A model generated the notes under the pieces. The model was not told the origin of the DNA and searched no databases. It worked only from the letters and a program-made list of their open reading frames with translations. From positions 57,201,865 through 57,265,864 of the forward strand of contig NC_092874.1 of NCBI RefSeq assembly GCF_028372415.1: a DNA stretch of 64,000 bases. The letters run 5' to 3'. Of this stretch, positions 32,640 through 43,750 are shown in pieces (positions within the stretch are counted from its first letter, which is position 1; every line of letters begins with the position of its first letter). The position numbers and the translations under genes are program-made. This DNA comes from Notamacropus eugenii (lineage: Eukaryota > Chordata > Mammalia > Diprotodontia > Macropodidae).

Positions 32640-32795
32640 CAATTAATCCATCAATGTATCTAGTATCAAGTATCTACTTTGTTCAGTCAGCATTGTGTTT
32701 GATTCTTTGAGAAGTAAAAATAAGTAAAGTGCATTATTCTTGCCCTCCCTAACATCTTATCATCTAGTTGGGAAGACAAAACTAGTAGATGAAGC
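32640..32795 (-). mobile_element. L2 LINE 3' end, reverse strand
   Basis: Weak match: gtatctactttgttcagtca, attcttgccctccctaacat, ctagttgggaagacaaa. Confidence 0.5.
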
Positions 32796-32809
32796 CATAA
32801 TGACCAACA

Positions 32810-33000
32810 CGAACCAGAGGATGTGGGGTATGATGGAAAGCACTTGGACTCAGATTTGGAAATGACCTGGGTTTGAATCATGGTTGTCATCTAAAGGACT
32901 CAGTTTCTTCATTGGTAGAATGAGGACAATAATCCTTAAGATATCCACTCCTAGGATTGATGTGAGGAAAATCCTTTATAAATCTTACAGCACTTTTAAA
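32810..33000 (+). mobile_element. MIR SINE
   Basis: gtatgatggaaagcacttgg, gacctgggtttgaatcatgg, actcagtttcttcattggta. Confidence 0.8.
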
Positions 33001-33124
33001 GCGTGAGTGGTAATTGAGGGCTAGATTGTATAGAGCAGACTAAGTGTTGTGGGTGGGACAGCAGGAGTGAAGGAGGTGAGACTGAGTGGTTCATGATTTC
33101 AGCCAGTCTGGCAAGCAGGGAGGT

Positions 33125-33315
33125 ATTATTGGATCCAAAACCAGAAAGGATCTCAGAGGCCATAGACCAGACCAGCCTCTTTCTACTTTATAGATGAGGA
33201 AAGTAAGTCCTGAGGAGATTCATTGACTTACCCACTGTCCCATTGGTAGTGTCAAAAGTGAGATTTGAACCCAGCACCTCTGATAGTAAACTGAGTGTTC
33301 TTTCTGCTGCCTTGC
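33125..33315 (-). mobile_element. MIR3-like SINE, reverse strand
   Basis: ccagaaaggatctcagaggc, actttatagatgaggaaagt, gagatttgaacccagcacct. Confidence 0.8.
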
Positions 33316-33579
33316 CTATAAATAGTTTAACACAAAGGTCAGATAGGAAGAGCAGTTTTCAATTGGTGGAAAGTTAGACATAGATATTCAGATTTGCCAT
33401 GGTAGAAAATGGAGAACTCTTCCATTGTTTTTTAGTCAGGTTGGAGAAGACCACCGTCTCCTTTTGAATTACTAACTACATTGTAAAAAATAACAAGTAG
33501 TCTCAGAAGAAGAGCCTTCATCAATGTGTTGCTTCAGGGAGCTCCATCTGTTTTCAATCTACCTTTGAGTTACCTCAGG

Positions 33580-33725
33580 GAAACAATATTTTAGAAAGAT
33601 TAGTTTGGAAACTGAGTGCAGGATGGATTGAAAGTAGGGAGGGTCTGAAGTCTAAAAGGTCAGAAAGGCCACTGCCATAATCCAGATTTACAAAGGTCTG
33701 GATTTCAGTAATAGCTAGAATGGAA
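33580..33725 (-). mobile_element. L2 LINE internal fragment, reverse strand
   Basis: aggatggattgaaagtaggg, aaggccactgccataatcca match the reverse of the L2 region about 700 bp from its 3' end. Confidence 0.7.
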
Positions 33726-33942
33726 TGTCAAATTAAGTATGGCAACTCAACTGGGACTGCACAAATGTGGTTTCCAGATACTTCCAGATATTTAACTATA
33801 CAAACATGAAGAATTTACAGACAAGAGAAGAAAAACTTAACCACTGGAGAAAAACAAAGGATTCCAAATCAATGCTTGGATAAAATAGTATTTGTATCAT
33901 GTACAGGTCATTTTGGGAATTAGAGGCAGCATGATATAACCT

Positions 33943-34198
33943 GGGGGAGGGAGTAGGTGCGGTAGATAGAGCACTGAGCCTGGTATCAGGAAGATCTGAG
34001 TTCAAATCTGGCCTCAGACACTTACTAGCTGTTTGACCCTGGGTGAGTCATTTAACCCTGTTTGACTCAATTTCCTCATCTGTCAAAAGAGCTGGAGAAG
34101 GAAATGGCAAACCCCTCCAGTATTTTTTCCAAAAAAAAAACCCTCAAATGGAGTCCCAAAGAATCATTCACAACTGAAAAGCCTGAAAAATAATAACC
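33943..34198 (+). mobile_element. Marsupial MIR-like CORE-SINE
   Basis: gtagatagagcactgagcct, gagttcaaatctggcctcag, ctggagaaggaaatggcaaa, with a poly-A run inside the tail. Confidence 0.93.
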
Positions 34199-34199
34199 A

Positions 34200-34680
34200 G
34201 TGCTAAGTCTAGGAGATTATATTTAGTTTATGGGACAGGGATGAGAAATGACAAAAATATACAAACCGATCAGAATGCTGTGTATAGTTCTGAAGGGCAC
34301 ATTTTGGAGACAGGTGGCTCGGGATAGCCTGGAGAGAATCCAGAGGAGGCCAGTCAGGCAATGAAAGCCTCAAAGTCACTCATTTGAAGGAGCTGGGGAT
34401 ATTTGATCTGGAATGACTTGGCTTGGAGTGGGGCATTCCCCACCATCTCCAGGTATCTGAGGGGCAATTCCATGGAAAAGAGGGAGAGATTGTAAACAGG
34501 TAGGTATGGGCTTGGAAAACTTTGTAACAGCTAGAGCACCCCAAAGTGTGATGGTCTGATCTGTGAGGCAGTGTTTTCAACTTTATTCAAGGTCTTCAAA
34601 GAAAGGGTGGTCTTATTCACAGATATATTTGACTAAATAATCTCAGGGATCTCTTCCTGCTCTGATATTCTTCGATTCTG
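34200..34680 (+). mobile_element. L3/CR1-type LINE 3' region
   Basis: ggagagaatccagaggagg, gaaggagctggggatattt, tttattcaaggtcttcaaag, and the typical terminal ctgatattcttcgattctgt fit the CR1/L3 3' end in order. It is strongly diverged. Confidence 0.75.
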
Positions 34681-34734
34681 TACTTAAAGTAGGCATATGG
34701 GGGAGGTAATCTTAAGCAAACTTGACCTAAAGCA

Positions 34735-34800
34735 GTACATGAACATGAACATATCACTTAATTTCATTATGACTCAATTTTACCATCTGTAAAATGAGAT
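34735..34800 (+). mobile_element. MIR fragment
   Basis: ttttaccatctgtaaaatga only. A short core-tail relic. Confidence 0.5.
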
Positions 34801-34816
34801 TTATTCAACTTGGATT

Positions 34817-34858
34817 TTATATATATATGTATATATATGATTATATATATATATATAA
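34817..34858 (+). repeat. (TA)n microsatellite, interrupted
   Basis: TA units with TG and GATT interruptions. Confidence 0.95.
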
Positions 34859-34859
34859 T

Positions 34860-35133
34860 TTATGTGACTTATCTGGAGTTGGGTTTGATAAAACATTTTA
34901 GGTATTCAATAAAAAAGGGACTTTTAATTTGGTCATTAAGAATCCTTCAACTCACTAACATCTTAAGCTCTCCTCATGAATTTTATTCTCTTATTCTCCA
35001 CCTTATCATTTCTTAAGAAAACAAAAACATCCAATAATTCAGTTTTGCATTCATTTCCTTTGGAGAAACCTAGCCTCTGTTGCCAATAAATGAGTTTATA
35101 TGTTGGCAGAAACCATACCAGGAGATAAATCAT

Positions 35134-35195
<62 letters not shown>

Positions 35196-36935
35196 TCAGG
35201 CTACAGATTACCATCTCATGTTATTTTTCATTCTCCCCATGATATCATAAGGCTTTATAAAATAATAGTAAAGTGCTTCTAGGAGTATCTGGAATATCTG
35301 TTACTATCCTCGTTCAGAACTATTGGCCCTTATTTCTGGGTCCAATATCATCTCATCCTCAGTGGAAAGATTTGAAAAGCGCCAAATTCTTTTTTAGTAG
35401 CCCTTCAGCGCTTTTTATGTAGACAGGGCCCTGAGTAGCTATCCAAGGTACTGCTTGCCCTCTCCATCTCTCCTACTCCTAGAAGCTTGACTACTTGAGA
35501 ATTGTAACCAGTTTGGGAGTCTGATGGCTTACTTCCACCCACACTGACATTCAGCTGGGTAACCCAATCCTACATACACATTCTTTAGATATAGAACTAT
35601 GGCATCTGAATCAACCCCCTGATTTGATCAGAAAGGAGAGATCATTTTCTTAACATCAAATTGGATTTATTCTTAATTTAAATGTTCCCCATTAATATTT
35701 TGAGGATAAAATGAAAAGTCTCAACATCTCCAACTGTGTGTTCTCTGAGTTTCCTGGTGGGAGGTGATAAAGGGTTTTTTTTTTTCCCTAAGTGACTAAA
35801 AATGGTTAGCCACAACACCATGGAAATAACTCAGAATGTTTTAAAATGAAAAAAAAAAATGTCTCTTGGTGACATGGAAATCACAATTAAGAGAGGGGTT
35901 CAGAGGTTATTAGCAGAGACATTGCTTTTAATGACTGCTTTCCCTCTCCTCCTGATCTCCCTCATGAATTTCATACCGATTTCCCTGTATTTTAAAAGGC
36001 AATAGACCTGGGGCATAGAGAGGAGAAAGGAACTGACCATTCCCATTCATTATTCTGGACACAGGTGATTCCAGCTGAGAGTGAACATTAAACATTCCAA
36101 GAAATGTGGTCTTTGAAATGTAGCAATACCTACATGTCTGTAACACTCTCTTCTATAACATACACCCCTTAAATTGAGGCCAAATCTCTTTTGTGACTAA
36201 GTCCCTCTTGAATTTTACACCCTTTGTGGCCTTTAAGTTGGGAGAAGGCAGATGCAGCCTTTAATGATTTCAGCAGGTACTCATGCTCCAGGCAGCTCCA
36301 GCCTAAGCCCCATGTTAACATAGACATAATATTATGGTAGGACACTGATCCATACCATTTGCAAACCTTCTGTATCTTAAGTCTTTTATGTTGAAGGGAG
36401 GACATAGGTTGATTGTCTCACTGGATGCCTAAAGGAGTAATGAGATCACACTTGAAAAATGCTTTGACCTCCTTAGGAGGAGTCAGATGATGTGGCAAGA
36501 AACTTGGAAACAAAAAAATAATTACTATTAATTTGCATGTCCAAAGTGAAGGTGTGATGAAAAACCTTCATTATTATTTCCTGTTACTTCAAGCAACACC
36601 CAATAAATGTATATCTTTTTTATTTCAACCTTTGCTAGTGCCACATATTATTTTTAAATTCTACTTATTTGCAAATCTTTGCTGACAGCCTTTCCATTTC
36701 CTCCTCCACATTATTCCAGCAGTTTGGAGACTGAATTTCTTTTGCCAGTGATTCTTTTTCTTTATCCTCTTTCTTGCCCCTCACATGGTAGGGGCTATTG
36801 ACTCAGTTTGGAGGTGAAGATGGAGGGAAGATGGATGAGGAAGGATGCACAGTAGAGTATTCCTATGCATTTCAACAGGTTTTGAGATCTACCCCTGATA
36901 GCTATAGTTTAATCCTACATTTGATATTTCTCCAT
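34860..36935. other. Unique-looking DNA with a long TA microsatellite
   Basis: Apart from the pure TA run at 35136-35192, no repeat family is recognised over about 2 kb. A T-run and an A-run are at 35777-35787 and 35850-35860. The stretch 36515-36700 has an octamer-type ATTTGCAT (36531-36538). No coding homology is seen. Confidence 0.45.
35136..35192 (+). repeat. (TA)28 microsatellite, uninterrupted
   Basis: 57 bp of perfect alternating T/A, self-complementary. Confidence 0.98.
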
Positions 36936-36945
36936 TTAGTGAATG

Positions 36946-37065
36946 TATTTGCCCTTCATTGCTAAAGAAGACCATGCCATCAGAGAAATGATGACATGAC
37001 TTGCACTTGACTTTGTTCTGAGTGAGGGAGGGTTGTGCAGGTCACCAGCCTCACTTCTGTGTTAA
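36946..37065 (+). mobile_element. SINE with RTE-like head, forward strand
   Basis: gcccttcattgctaaagaag, accatgccatcagagaaatg, agtgagggagggttgtgcag, gtcaccagcctcac. It is the same family as the reverse copy at 14798-14977. Confidence 0.75.
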
Positions 37066-37379
37066 GCCCTAGATAGAAGGCTTAATATATTCATAGCTGC
37101 ATTCCCAGACCTTCTTTAAGGTTGGGTCAAGAATGAATGGCTTTAATTGTGACTGGAATTTGCCACTCCCATTTTTCTTTTTTTCAAGGCACCAGCTCTC
37201 CACAACTCACAACTGCTGACTGGACACTAGTTACATCACACTTTAACTTTTGTTTATTTCATTTTATTTTCTCTTAGACTCTTAGAGTTTGGTTTAAATG
37301 GCATAGATGTTCTCCACAAAGTTCTATTCTGATGCCTCTTTCAAGGCCAGAGGTGACTCTGGGTTCCAGAAATCTATGA

Positions 37380-38455
37380 GCATAGTCCTAGTAAGGACAG
37401 ACTTACCACCACTAGGTTGGCCACTTGATGATTTTTTGGTCATGGCAACCCATGAAAGACAGAAAATGTGAAATGACCATGTAAGAATATTAACTTAGAT
37501 CTTTGGTACTCTAAATGTGAGGGCTCTGCTCAGTGATGGACAAGTGGACATACTTGAATTGAAATATCAATTATGATATTCTCTCTATAAATGGACAAGA
37601 GGAAGTAGCCCCTAAACAAAAAGATGGCTCACGAATACTATTCCTAGAGAAGAAAATAAAGGAGTTGGTAGAATTGGTTTTGTCAGCATCCAACGACAAA
37701 AAGCAGTATATTCCAGAGACACTTGGTCAACTCATATCAAGTTCAGTGCTCATGATAAACATTTGCAAAAAGATCACCATAAAGAGAAATACACTTTATT
37801 GCCAACATCTGTTCAAGAGGTTGATGAGGTAGGGAAGTTTTATAGATACCTTAGTAGGACCCTCTAAATTTAATCATTTTAATACTTAGTGATTTTCATA
37901 CCAAAGTAATCATAGGGAGGAAACATGGAAAAAGTTGGAAAACACGGTTCATGAGTTAAAAGAAGCAAGAAAGGCTAAAGCAGAAGAGGAATGGGAAATA
38001 CTGTTAAATCAAATAAAGAGACAAGGAACACTTGGGCTGCATCAAGTGTACACAGATATGGTACCATCCTAGGTGATACCATCCTAGAGGTGATACCATT
38101 TTGAGGGTGCTGAAGTACTGATGCTAAAATATCATGAAGAAGGAAGGACATACATTTAGCGCAGAAAACCACAGACATTATCACCAAAAATGGTGACTAA
38201 GAAAATTCCAGTAACTGGCTCATTTTCATTCATAGGCTCATTTTCCCCAACTCTACAAAGCTTTTATGAAAATAATCTCTATGGATATTGAAGATATATT
38301 TGACCATAAGATAAGGGAACAGGCAGGTTTTTGTCATCTATATTTTATAGTAAGCCACAGCTTTAGAATCACATTGTGTTGGTTGTATCAAGACCCAATT
38401 ACTGCTTGGATTCCTAAAAGAGATCTTTGATTCCTTAAAAGAAGGCAGCCCATCT
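37380..38455 (+). mobile_element. RTE (BovB-like) LINE, endonuclease to start of RT, decayed
   Basis: Translation near 37498 gives GTLNVRALLSDG, an APE-type endonuclease start. Later blocks resemble the LGDFHxK-type segment (about 37890) and KIISMDIED...EQAG at about 38262-38330, the start of the RT. A DSL-type relic lies near 38428. Frames are broken many times. The upstream 37066-37380 may be its 5' UTR. Confidence 0.75.
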
Positions 38456-38462
38456 ATCCACC

Positions 38463-39056
38463 TGTAGCAGCAACTCCACCCCCCAGCATACACAGGAGGG
38501 TCTGCTGTACAGGTTCTTACATCTGCTTTTCTAAAAGGAAAGCAACTTTTGGGGCATCAACAATTTACTTTAATTACATTCACCAACAGAAAAAAATATA
38601 AGCAGAGAAATAAAGACCAACTGACAGGGCTTCTTTCTGACCATAAGCAACACATACATCATGGATCAACAGACAGATCTAACTGTCTGACCATTACATA
38701 CATACAGTTACCAGAGAGAGAAGCACCAACATCTGAGATTTTCAAAGACTAGGATGACAATAAGGATCCAGGCCTGGATGACTGGGAGGATACTGGTACC
38801 CGTGACATGTATGGCTACCCAGAGTCTCACCTGGCACAGAAACCTTCTTCCAAGCCCCCAAAGCAAAACCTCATCTCAGAGTATATATACACTTTTCAGA
38901 GCTAGAGAGCTTCATGATTCTCATGACTCAGTGCCTCATTAATTAACAAAAGGTGTGGGCCTTCCTATAAAACAAGCCTCCCCTAATCAAGCTTTCCTTA
39001 ATGGGCTCCAGGTGAGCCTATTAATGGGTGGAGAAGATCTTTTACTCCAATTAACA
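38463..39056 (-). mobile_element. Solo LTR of an endogenous retrovirus-like element
   Basis: A fossil LTR of about 590 bp, bounded by TG...CA-type ends on the minus strand. Recognisable parts are a TATA-like box near 38880-38890 and an ATTAAA-type polyadenylation signal near 38570. No internal retroviral region adjoins it. It matches an LTR family I recall from marsupials, though I cannot assign the class. It sits directly after the RTE fragment. Its divergence suggests an old, inactive insertion. An L2-like patch lies inside it (see findings). Confidence 0.6.
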
Positions 39057-39164
39057 TTATACCACCCCGAAAAAACTAAGTAGATGAAAAATGCTTGTTG
39101 TCCAGACTGTGTCATGCAGTTTGATCAACGACCCATAGTGTTACTCCATTCATGTATGTGATTT

Positions 39165-39740
39165 GGACAATTAGTGAACAAAACAATTTATTAAGTACTC
39201 CTATGTTTGGGAGATACAAAGAAAGGTTAAAAAAATAGTTCCTGCCTTCAAGGAGCACACATTCTAATGGGAGAGATAGCATGAAAATAATTAAATACAT
39301 AGAAGATATATACAGTGCAGAAGAATGTAATCTGAAAGGAAAAGGCATTAATAGTTGGAAGAACTGGGAAAGGCCTCCTGAAGAAGGGGGAATTTGAGCT
39401 GAGTTCTAAAGAAAGTCTGGGAAAGCAAAAGGTAAAGGGGAGGGGGCACAGAACTCAAGACATGATGATGGACCGGACATGTGGTGTAAGAAAGAGACTG
39501 GAATGACAGTAAGGATCCAGGCCTGGATGACTGGGAGGATGGTGGTGCCCTTGACAAGCAAAGGGAAATTTGGAAAGAGGGTTGGTGTGCTGGGAATGGT
39601 GGGAAAAAGGAAGATAATGAATTTTATTTTGGACATATTGAGCTTTTAATACTTTAGGTGGGCTTCTAGTTAAAGATGTTCAAGAGTACACGAGTTGGAG
39701 GTACATGACAACTCAGATGGACAGTGAGTTGGGTTTAGAA
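39165..39740 (-). mobile_element. L2 LINE 3' region, reverse strand
   Basis: tattaagtactcctatgttt, cttcaaggagcacacattct, aaggcctcctgaagaagggg, tgactgggaggatggtggtg, attttggacatattgag, all in reverse L2 order. Confidence 0.88.
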
Positions 39741-39834
39741 TTAAGAAAGTGGATTGGGAAGTTGTGCTATACTTTTAATGACCCCAAGGTTCTCCCTGAA
39801 ACAAAAGCCCATATTTTTAGCATCAACATTCTTT

Positions 39835-40210
39835 TAATGATCCCATATGGACTGTGAATTATGGAATACCAATCTCTGAAGAATTAATGTTACAGGTCAC
39901 CTGAAGGGTAATGGAGAGGCACATTGGAGGTGGGCGTGAGTAGGTTGCAACATGTTACCCAAAAAGAATTGTGAGGGAGCACCAGAATAAAGAATGTTAT
40001 CAGAGAGATGTATGTTTAGCAGGGGAGGTGGGCTGAACATAGAGTGACAGTGAGGGATAACCAACAGCCCATGTATTCCACGGCTATCTGTGCAATGCCA
40101 AGGGTAGATCCTTGGTGGAGGATTTATGGGAGGACATGTACAAGGACAAGATAGCATGAGAAAGGGTAGATGATGACTGATCTATGTTACTGGAGGAAGG
40201 ACCCACATGG
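39835..40210 (+). mobile_element. RTE LINE C-terminus and 3' end
   Basis: Translation shows an ERHIG-type start, a REMYV/AGEVG-type block and a DLWEDMYKDK-type end, matching the RTE C-terminus at 11475-11758. gatgtatgtttagcagggg and ggacccacatggatgagat mark the order. It probably belongs to the same insertion as 37380-38455, separated by the LTR and L2. Confidence 0.75.
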
Positions 40211-40619
40211 ATGAGATCAAGGGCCCTCAAACTATCAGAATATTGCAACCTTAGAGGAAAATAGCCTCATTATTCACAAATTAGGCTAGAGAGTCCAGCT
40301 AACAAAATATGTCTCTATTTGGTTAATTCCAACACAAGGCAATTCAGAAATATAACGCTTTGGTGCCATGTTATCTTCCAAAGTTGTACCAAACTCTCCA
40401 TTCTATTTAGGTAGCCATTGGTTATGTCTGTTCTTTCTTTTGGTCTTTCCACTGAAAACATTCTTTTCTCTCTCACTGGGTTTTATGCTCCTTCCCTCAG
40501 ATGACAAATTTGGATGAATCCAACTAAAATTCTATTTGAAGATTGTCAGCAGTAGCTCCTCCTGCCCTTCCTTGTCATCCCACCCCTTCACCCCCTGCCA
40601 CAGAGAATTCCATCAAAAG
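40211..40619. other. No recognised feature
   Basis: Unique-looking DNA. C/T-rich segments near 40430-40600 carry no further signal. Confidence 0.5.
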
Positions 40620-40800
40620 CCTTGGGTTCATGGAGTACAGTAGAAAGAGTATCTACTCTCAAGTCAGAGGGTCTGGATTCAAATCCTGTCTTTGATGCTT
40701 ACTACCAGCGTGAACTTGGGCTGTAACTTCTTCATTTGCAGGCTGGACTAAGTAGTCTTGCTGGTAATTGTAGCCCTAACTCTATGTTCCTATGTTCCAA
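40620..40800 (+). mobile_element. MIR3/Ther-2-like SINE
   Basis: ggagtacagtagaaagagta, gtctggattcaaatcctgtc, ggctggactaagtagtcttg. Confidence 0.75.
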
Positions 40801-40977
40801 CTACTTGTCCTGTCCCCACTCTCCTCAAGTTCTGAAGAAGAGGATCATATGTACATAATTACTGAGCCACCTTTCCTGTACTAGGCTCTCTCATCAGGCT
40901 GGCTTGGCTCACAGTCAAACCCACAGCAGGGTGATGGAAATGAATGTGTTGCAATATGTCAGGAAGAGCCGCTGCTG

Positions 40978-41105
40978 TGATATTATCAAGCTAATAATAT
41001 TTTGCATTTATATGGCCACCCAGAGGACTGCCCAGGCATTATGCCTCATTAATCTTCACAATATCTCTCTGTCACGAGGCAGGTACTACTAACATACATG
41101 CGTTC
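40978..41105 (-). mobile_element. MIR SINE fragment, reverse strand
   Basis: ctaataatattttgcattta, ctcattaatcttcacaatat, gaggcaggtactac. Confidence 0.65.
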
Positions 41106-41574
41106 CAAGTGCAGATAAGAGTGCCGTCCCTTCTGCGTTCCTCACGTCTACCAGTCTAGCAATCAGCCATAGATCATCGGATCAGAAGTTGTGAAAGCTG
41201 GGTCCTGGTCTCCAGGCTGACATTCCCTTTCCTCCCTTGCTTCTTTCCATCTCTCTTCCCTTACTTCCTCCTTCTATCTTTCTTTGATTTATCCATCGGT
41301 GTGTTTTGATTTTACATTGTAGGGGTCTCTATAACAAATAAAAAGTGAAGTGAAGCCAACCAATCCAACAACTGACAAAAAAAGCAACACTTCTATCTGT
41401 TGCTCCCTACTTCTCTACCAAAAGAAGACAGGGGACTTCCCATCATTTCATTTGGGCCAGTGTTGGACATTTTGATTACATAGTGTTTGGCTTCATTTCA
41501 GTATTTTTGTGTCTATTATTGTGTGAATTGTTCCCCTGGTTCTATTCCATTTTGTATCAGTTCATTCAAGTCTT
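41106..41574. other. No recognised feature
   Basis: Unique-looking DNA. A CTTCC-rich stretch lies at 41225-41285. Confidence 0.5.
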
Positions 41575-41705
41575 TTGCCACTGTCTACATGACCCTGGGC
41601 AAGTTACATTCCATCTCTGGCTCTCAGTATCCCTACCTGTCAAACTACAGGGTTAGATTAGATAATCTTCAAGGTCTTTTCCACTTCTATCATTCAATTG
41701 TTCTC
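41575..41705 (+). mobile_element. MIR3-like SINE fragment
   Basis: gaccctgggcaagttacatt, ctacagggttagattagata, tcaaggtcttttccacttct. Confidence 0.75.
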
Positions 41706-42808
41706 TGACATGTTAACTCCAATGCCACGATCCCCATTTGAAAGGGAGGAGAAATGGAGAAAAGATGACAATATTTTATTTCTCAAGACTTTGATTAAAC
41801 TAAATTGGCTGGGGAGAGAACTCACATCTTTCTACTTGTCTCAATATATAACAGCACAAGTTGCTAACAATATGCAAGGAAGCACTTCTTAGGAAAATGT
41901 GAAAAATGCAAATATGGCAGGAACTCTTTTAAAATGCATACATATGATCTCTACTTTATAAAGTCAGTGATCTCTGTTCTGCTGCAGTCAGAAATCATAA
42001 AGTAAATATCAATGAGCTTTCCATGAGGCTGATTTCAGTGCCCTTGAAAATGGCAAAAGAAGAATTATCTTGTAACAAAAATGTTGTTAATTGATTTAGT
42101 GTATAGCTTCTGCACCTAATTGTATTTTTGGGTTGTAGTTACGCTGCTTTGGAATATAAAAATATTGTGAAGGAGATTGCTGATAGACACGGTGTAATGA
42201 TAATCTTAATTTGTTCCTGATTTCTTTTCAAAATGAGTTAATGAGCTATACTAGATGTTTGGAAAACCCAAGGCCAAAGCACAGAGCCAGATCAAATTCC
42301 CCTTTCTCCAGCTCTTAGTTGACTATAAAGGTTCAGACCTGTATCACAATGCAAGGACAGAAAGACTACTACCTTCCAATCTGTGGTCAGTGCAGGTGAT
42401 AACTAGGCTGACATGGTTAACCTCATTGTTCCTAGAGGAGTGCCAGCTGACAGAGTCCATCACTCCATAGCTGCTGCTGACAGTTCATAAAATGTCACTA
42501 CCAAGAAATCCATTATGCAGCGGCTTTCAGAAGACAAATGGATAATGACACTGCATTTTGTAGGTTGATATGACAGTGCCAACCTGGAATTGACCTGAGG
42601 TCAGACACAGGATGAAAACATAGCAAAGTTTTGTTTTTGTTTTTTAACTAAAATCAGTTGTATCACTCTTCCATGAATCTTTGGTCTCGCTGGTGGGGGT
42701 TTGCCTGCCAATGGTAAAGATTTCAACCCATCCATACCATCTCATTCTGGATTGCTTTTGCTCATATTCATATGAAGTCCTCTCAACGTACCAGAGGTTT
42801 CTTCCAGA
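41706..42808. other. Unique DNA, enhancer-like in part
   Basis: No repeats are recognised. 41940-42240 is A+T-rich with an even, non-repetitive texture and several TTGTTA/ATTGAT-type sites that suggest conserved non-coding DNA. No open frame shows homology. Confidence 0.4.
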
Positions 42809-43001
42809 GCTGGAGTTCATAGCCTGGGGTTCACGATTTAGTTTAAAAAAATATATGTATACATATGTATATATAATTGGTCTCTTTTGTATTCATGTGT
42901 ATTTTATTTCATGAATTTAGAAATATTACTCTGAGGAGTCCATAGGTATTATCGTATTGCCAAGAGGTCTATGGTACTAAAAGAGGCTAGGAATTACTGC
43001 T
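42809..43001 (+). mobile_element. Short hAT-like DNA transposon, same family as 22957
   Basis: gcctggggttcacgattta, attggtctcttttgtattca, tattttatttcatgaattta, gagtccataggtattatcg, ggctaggaattactg. A TATG tract is expanded inside it. Confidence 0.75.
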
Positions 43002-43034
43002 ATGGAACTGCTGACATTGTGGCATCAGTGATAT

Positions 43035-43165
43035 CAGTGAATGAGTGAATGAAACATCTACCAAGCACCTACCATATACAAAGCATTGTGCGAAATGCTG
43101 GAAATGCAACCAGAAAAGTAAAGCACACCCTTACTCCCAAGCAGCTCCCTCTCCAATGAAAGTAA
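43035..43165 (-). mobile_element. L2 LINE 3' end, reverse strand
   Basis: accaagcacctaccatatac, gcattgtgcgaaatgctgga, actcccaagcagctccctct. Confidence 0.75.
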
Positions 43166-43587
43166 CAGCGTATATGGAAGGCTTTAGCCACAACTCAAAT
43201 GGAAATTTCTCATAGTCCTTAGGGGATGGCTACAAAGCAGATGCTAATGCCATCCTTTCCACTGATAAAATTATATCAGTTTTTGATGCTGAGCCATTCG
43301 ACAGTGATAAGGACTTTCTTTTATGGGTCTTCAGTGAACTATCCTTTGGTTAACCCTTGCTCCTGCCACGTGGCCAGTCCATTTCTTTTTTAGATATATA
43401 TTTCCATATAAAAATTAGTGGAAAATAATTCCCTGTCACACCTCTATGGACCAAATGAATTATTTGAAAATTCGTTCAAAGTGGGAGGGACACTGCATGC
43501 TGAGTTCACAACTATGCATGTGGTAGGCAGTAGAAAGCATTTGTCTGAAACTCACAAGGAAACAATAAAGCAAAGCAGCAATATATG
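43166..43587. other. No recognised repeat
   Basis: Unique-looking DNA, including an A+T-rich block at 43255-43320 that may be conserved. Confidence 0.45.
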
Positions 43588-43750
43588 ATGGAAAAGCCAT
43601 TGAATGTAGAGTGAGAAAAATCAGTTCTCATTCTGCTAAATATGAGCTGCATGAGTTTGGGCAAGTAATTTCCAGCTTGGGGGGAACCAGTTTGTTCAAA
43701 ATGAAGGGGTTGGCTTCTAAGGTACCTTCCATTTCTAAATCTTATGAGCT
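43588..43750 (+). mobile_element. MIR3-like SINE fragment
   Basis: ggaaaagccattgaatgtag, catgagtttgggcaagtaat, caaaatgaaggggttggctt. Confidence 0.7.

Noticed and set aside
34810-35282. Tyr/Ile-rich frames
   Set aside because: They are translations of TA repeats.
35375-35415. AAAAGCGC / GCGCTTTT hairpin
   Set aside because: An 8-bp stem with a 25-base loop is too weak to call.
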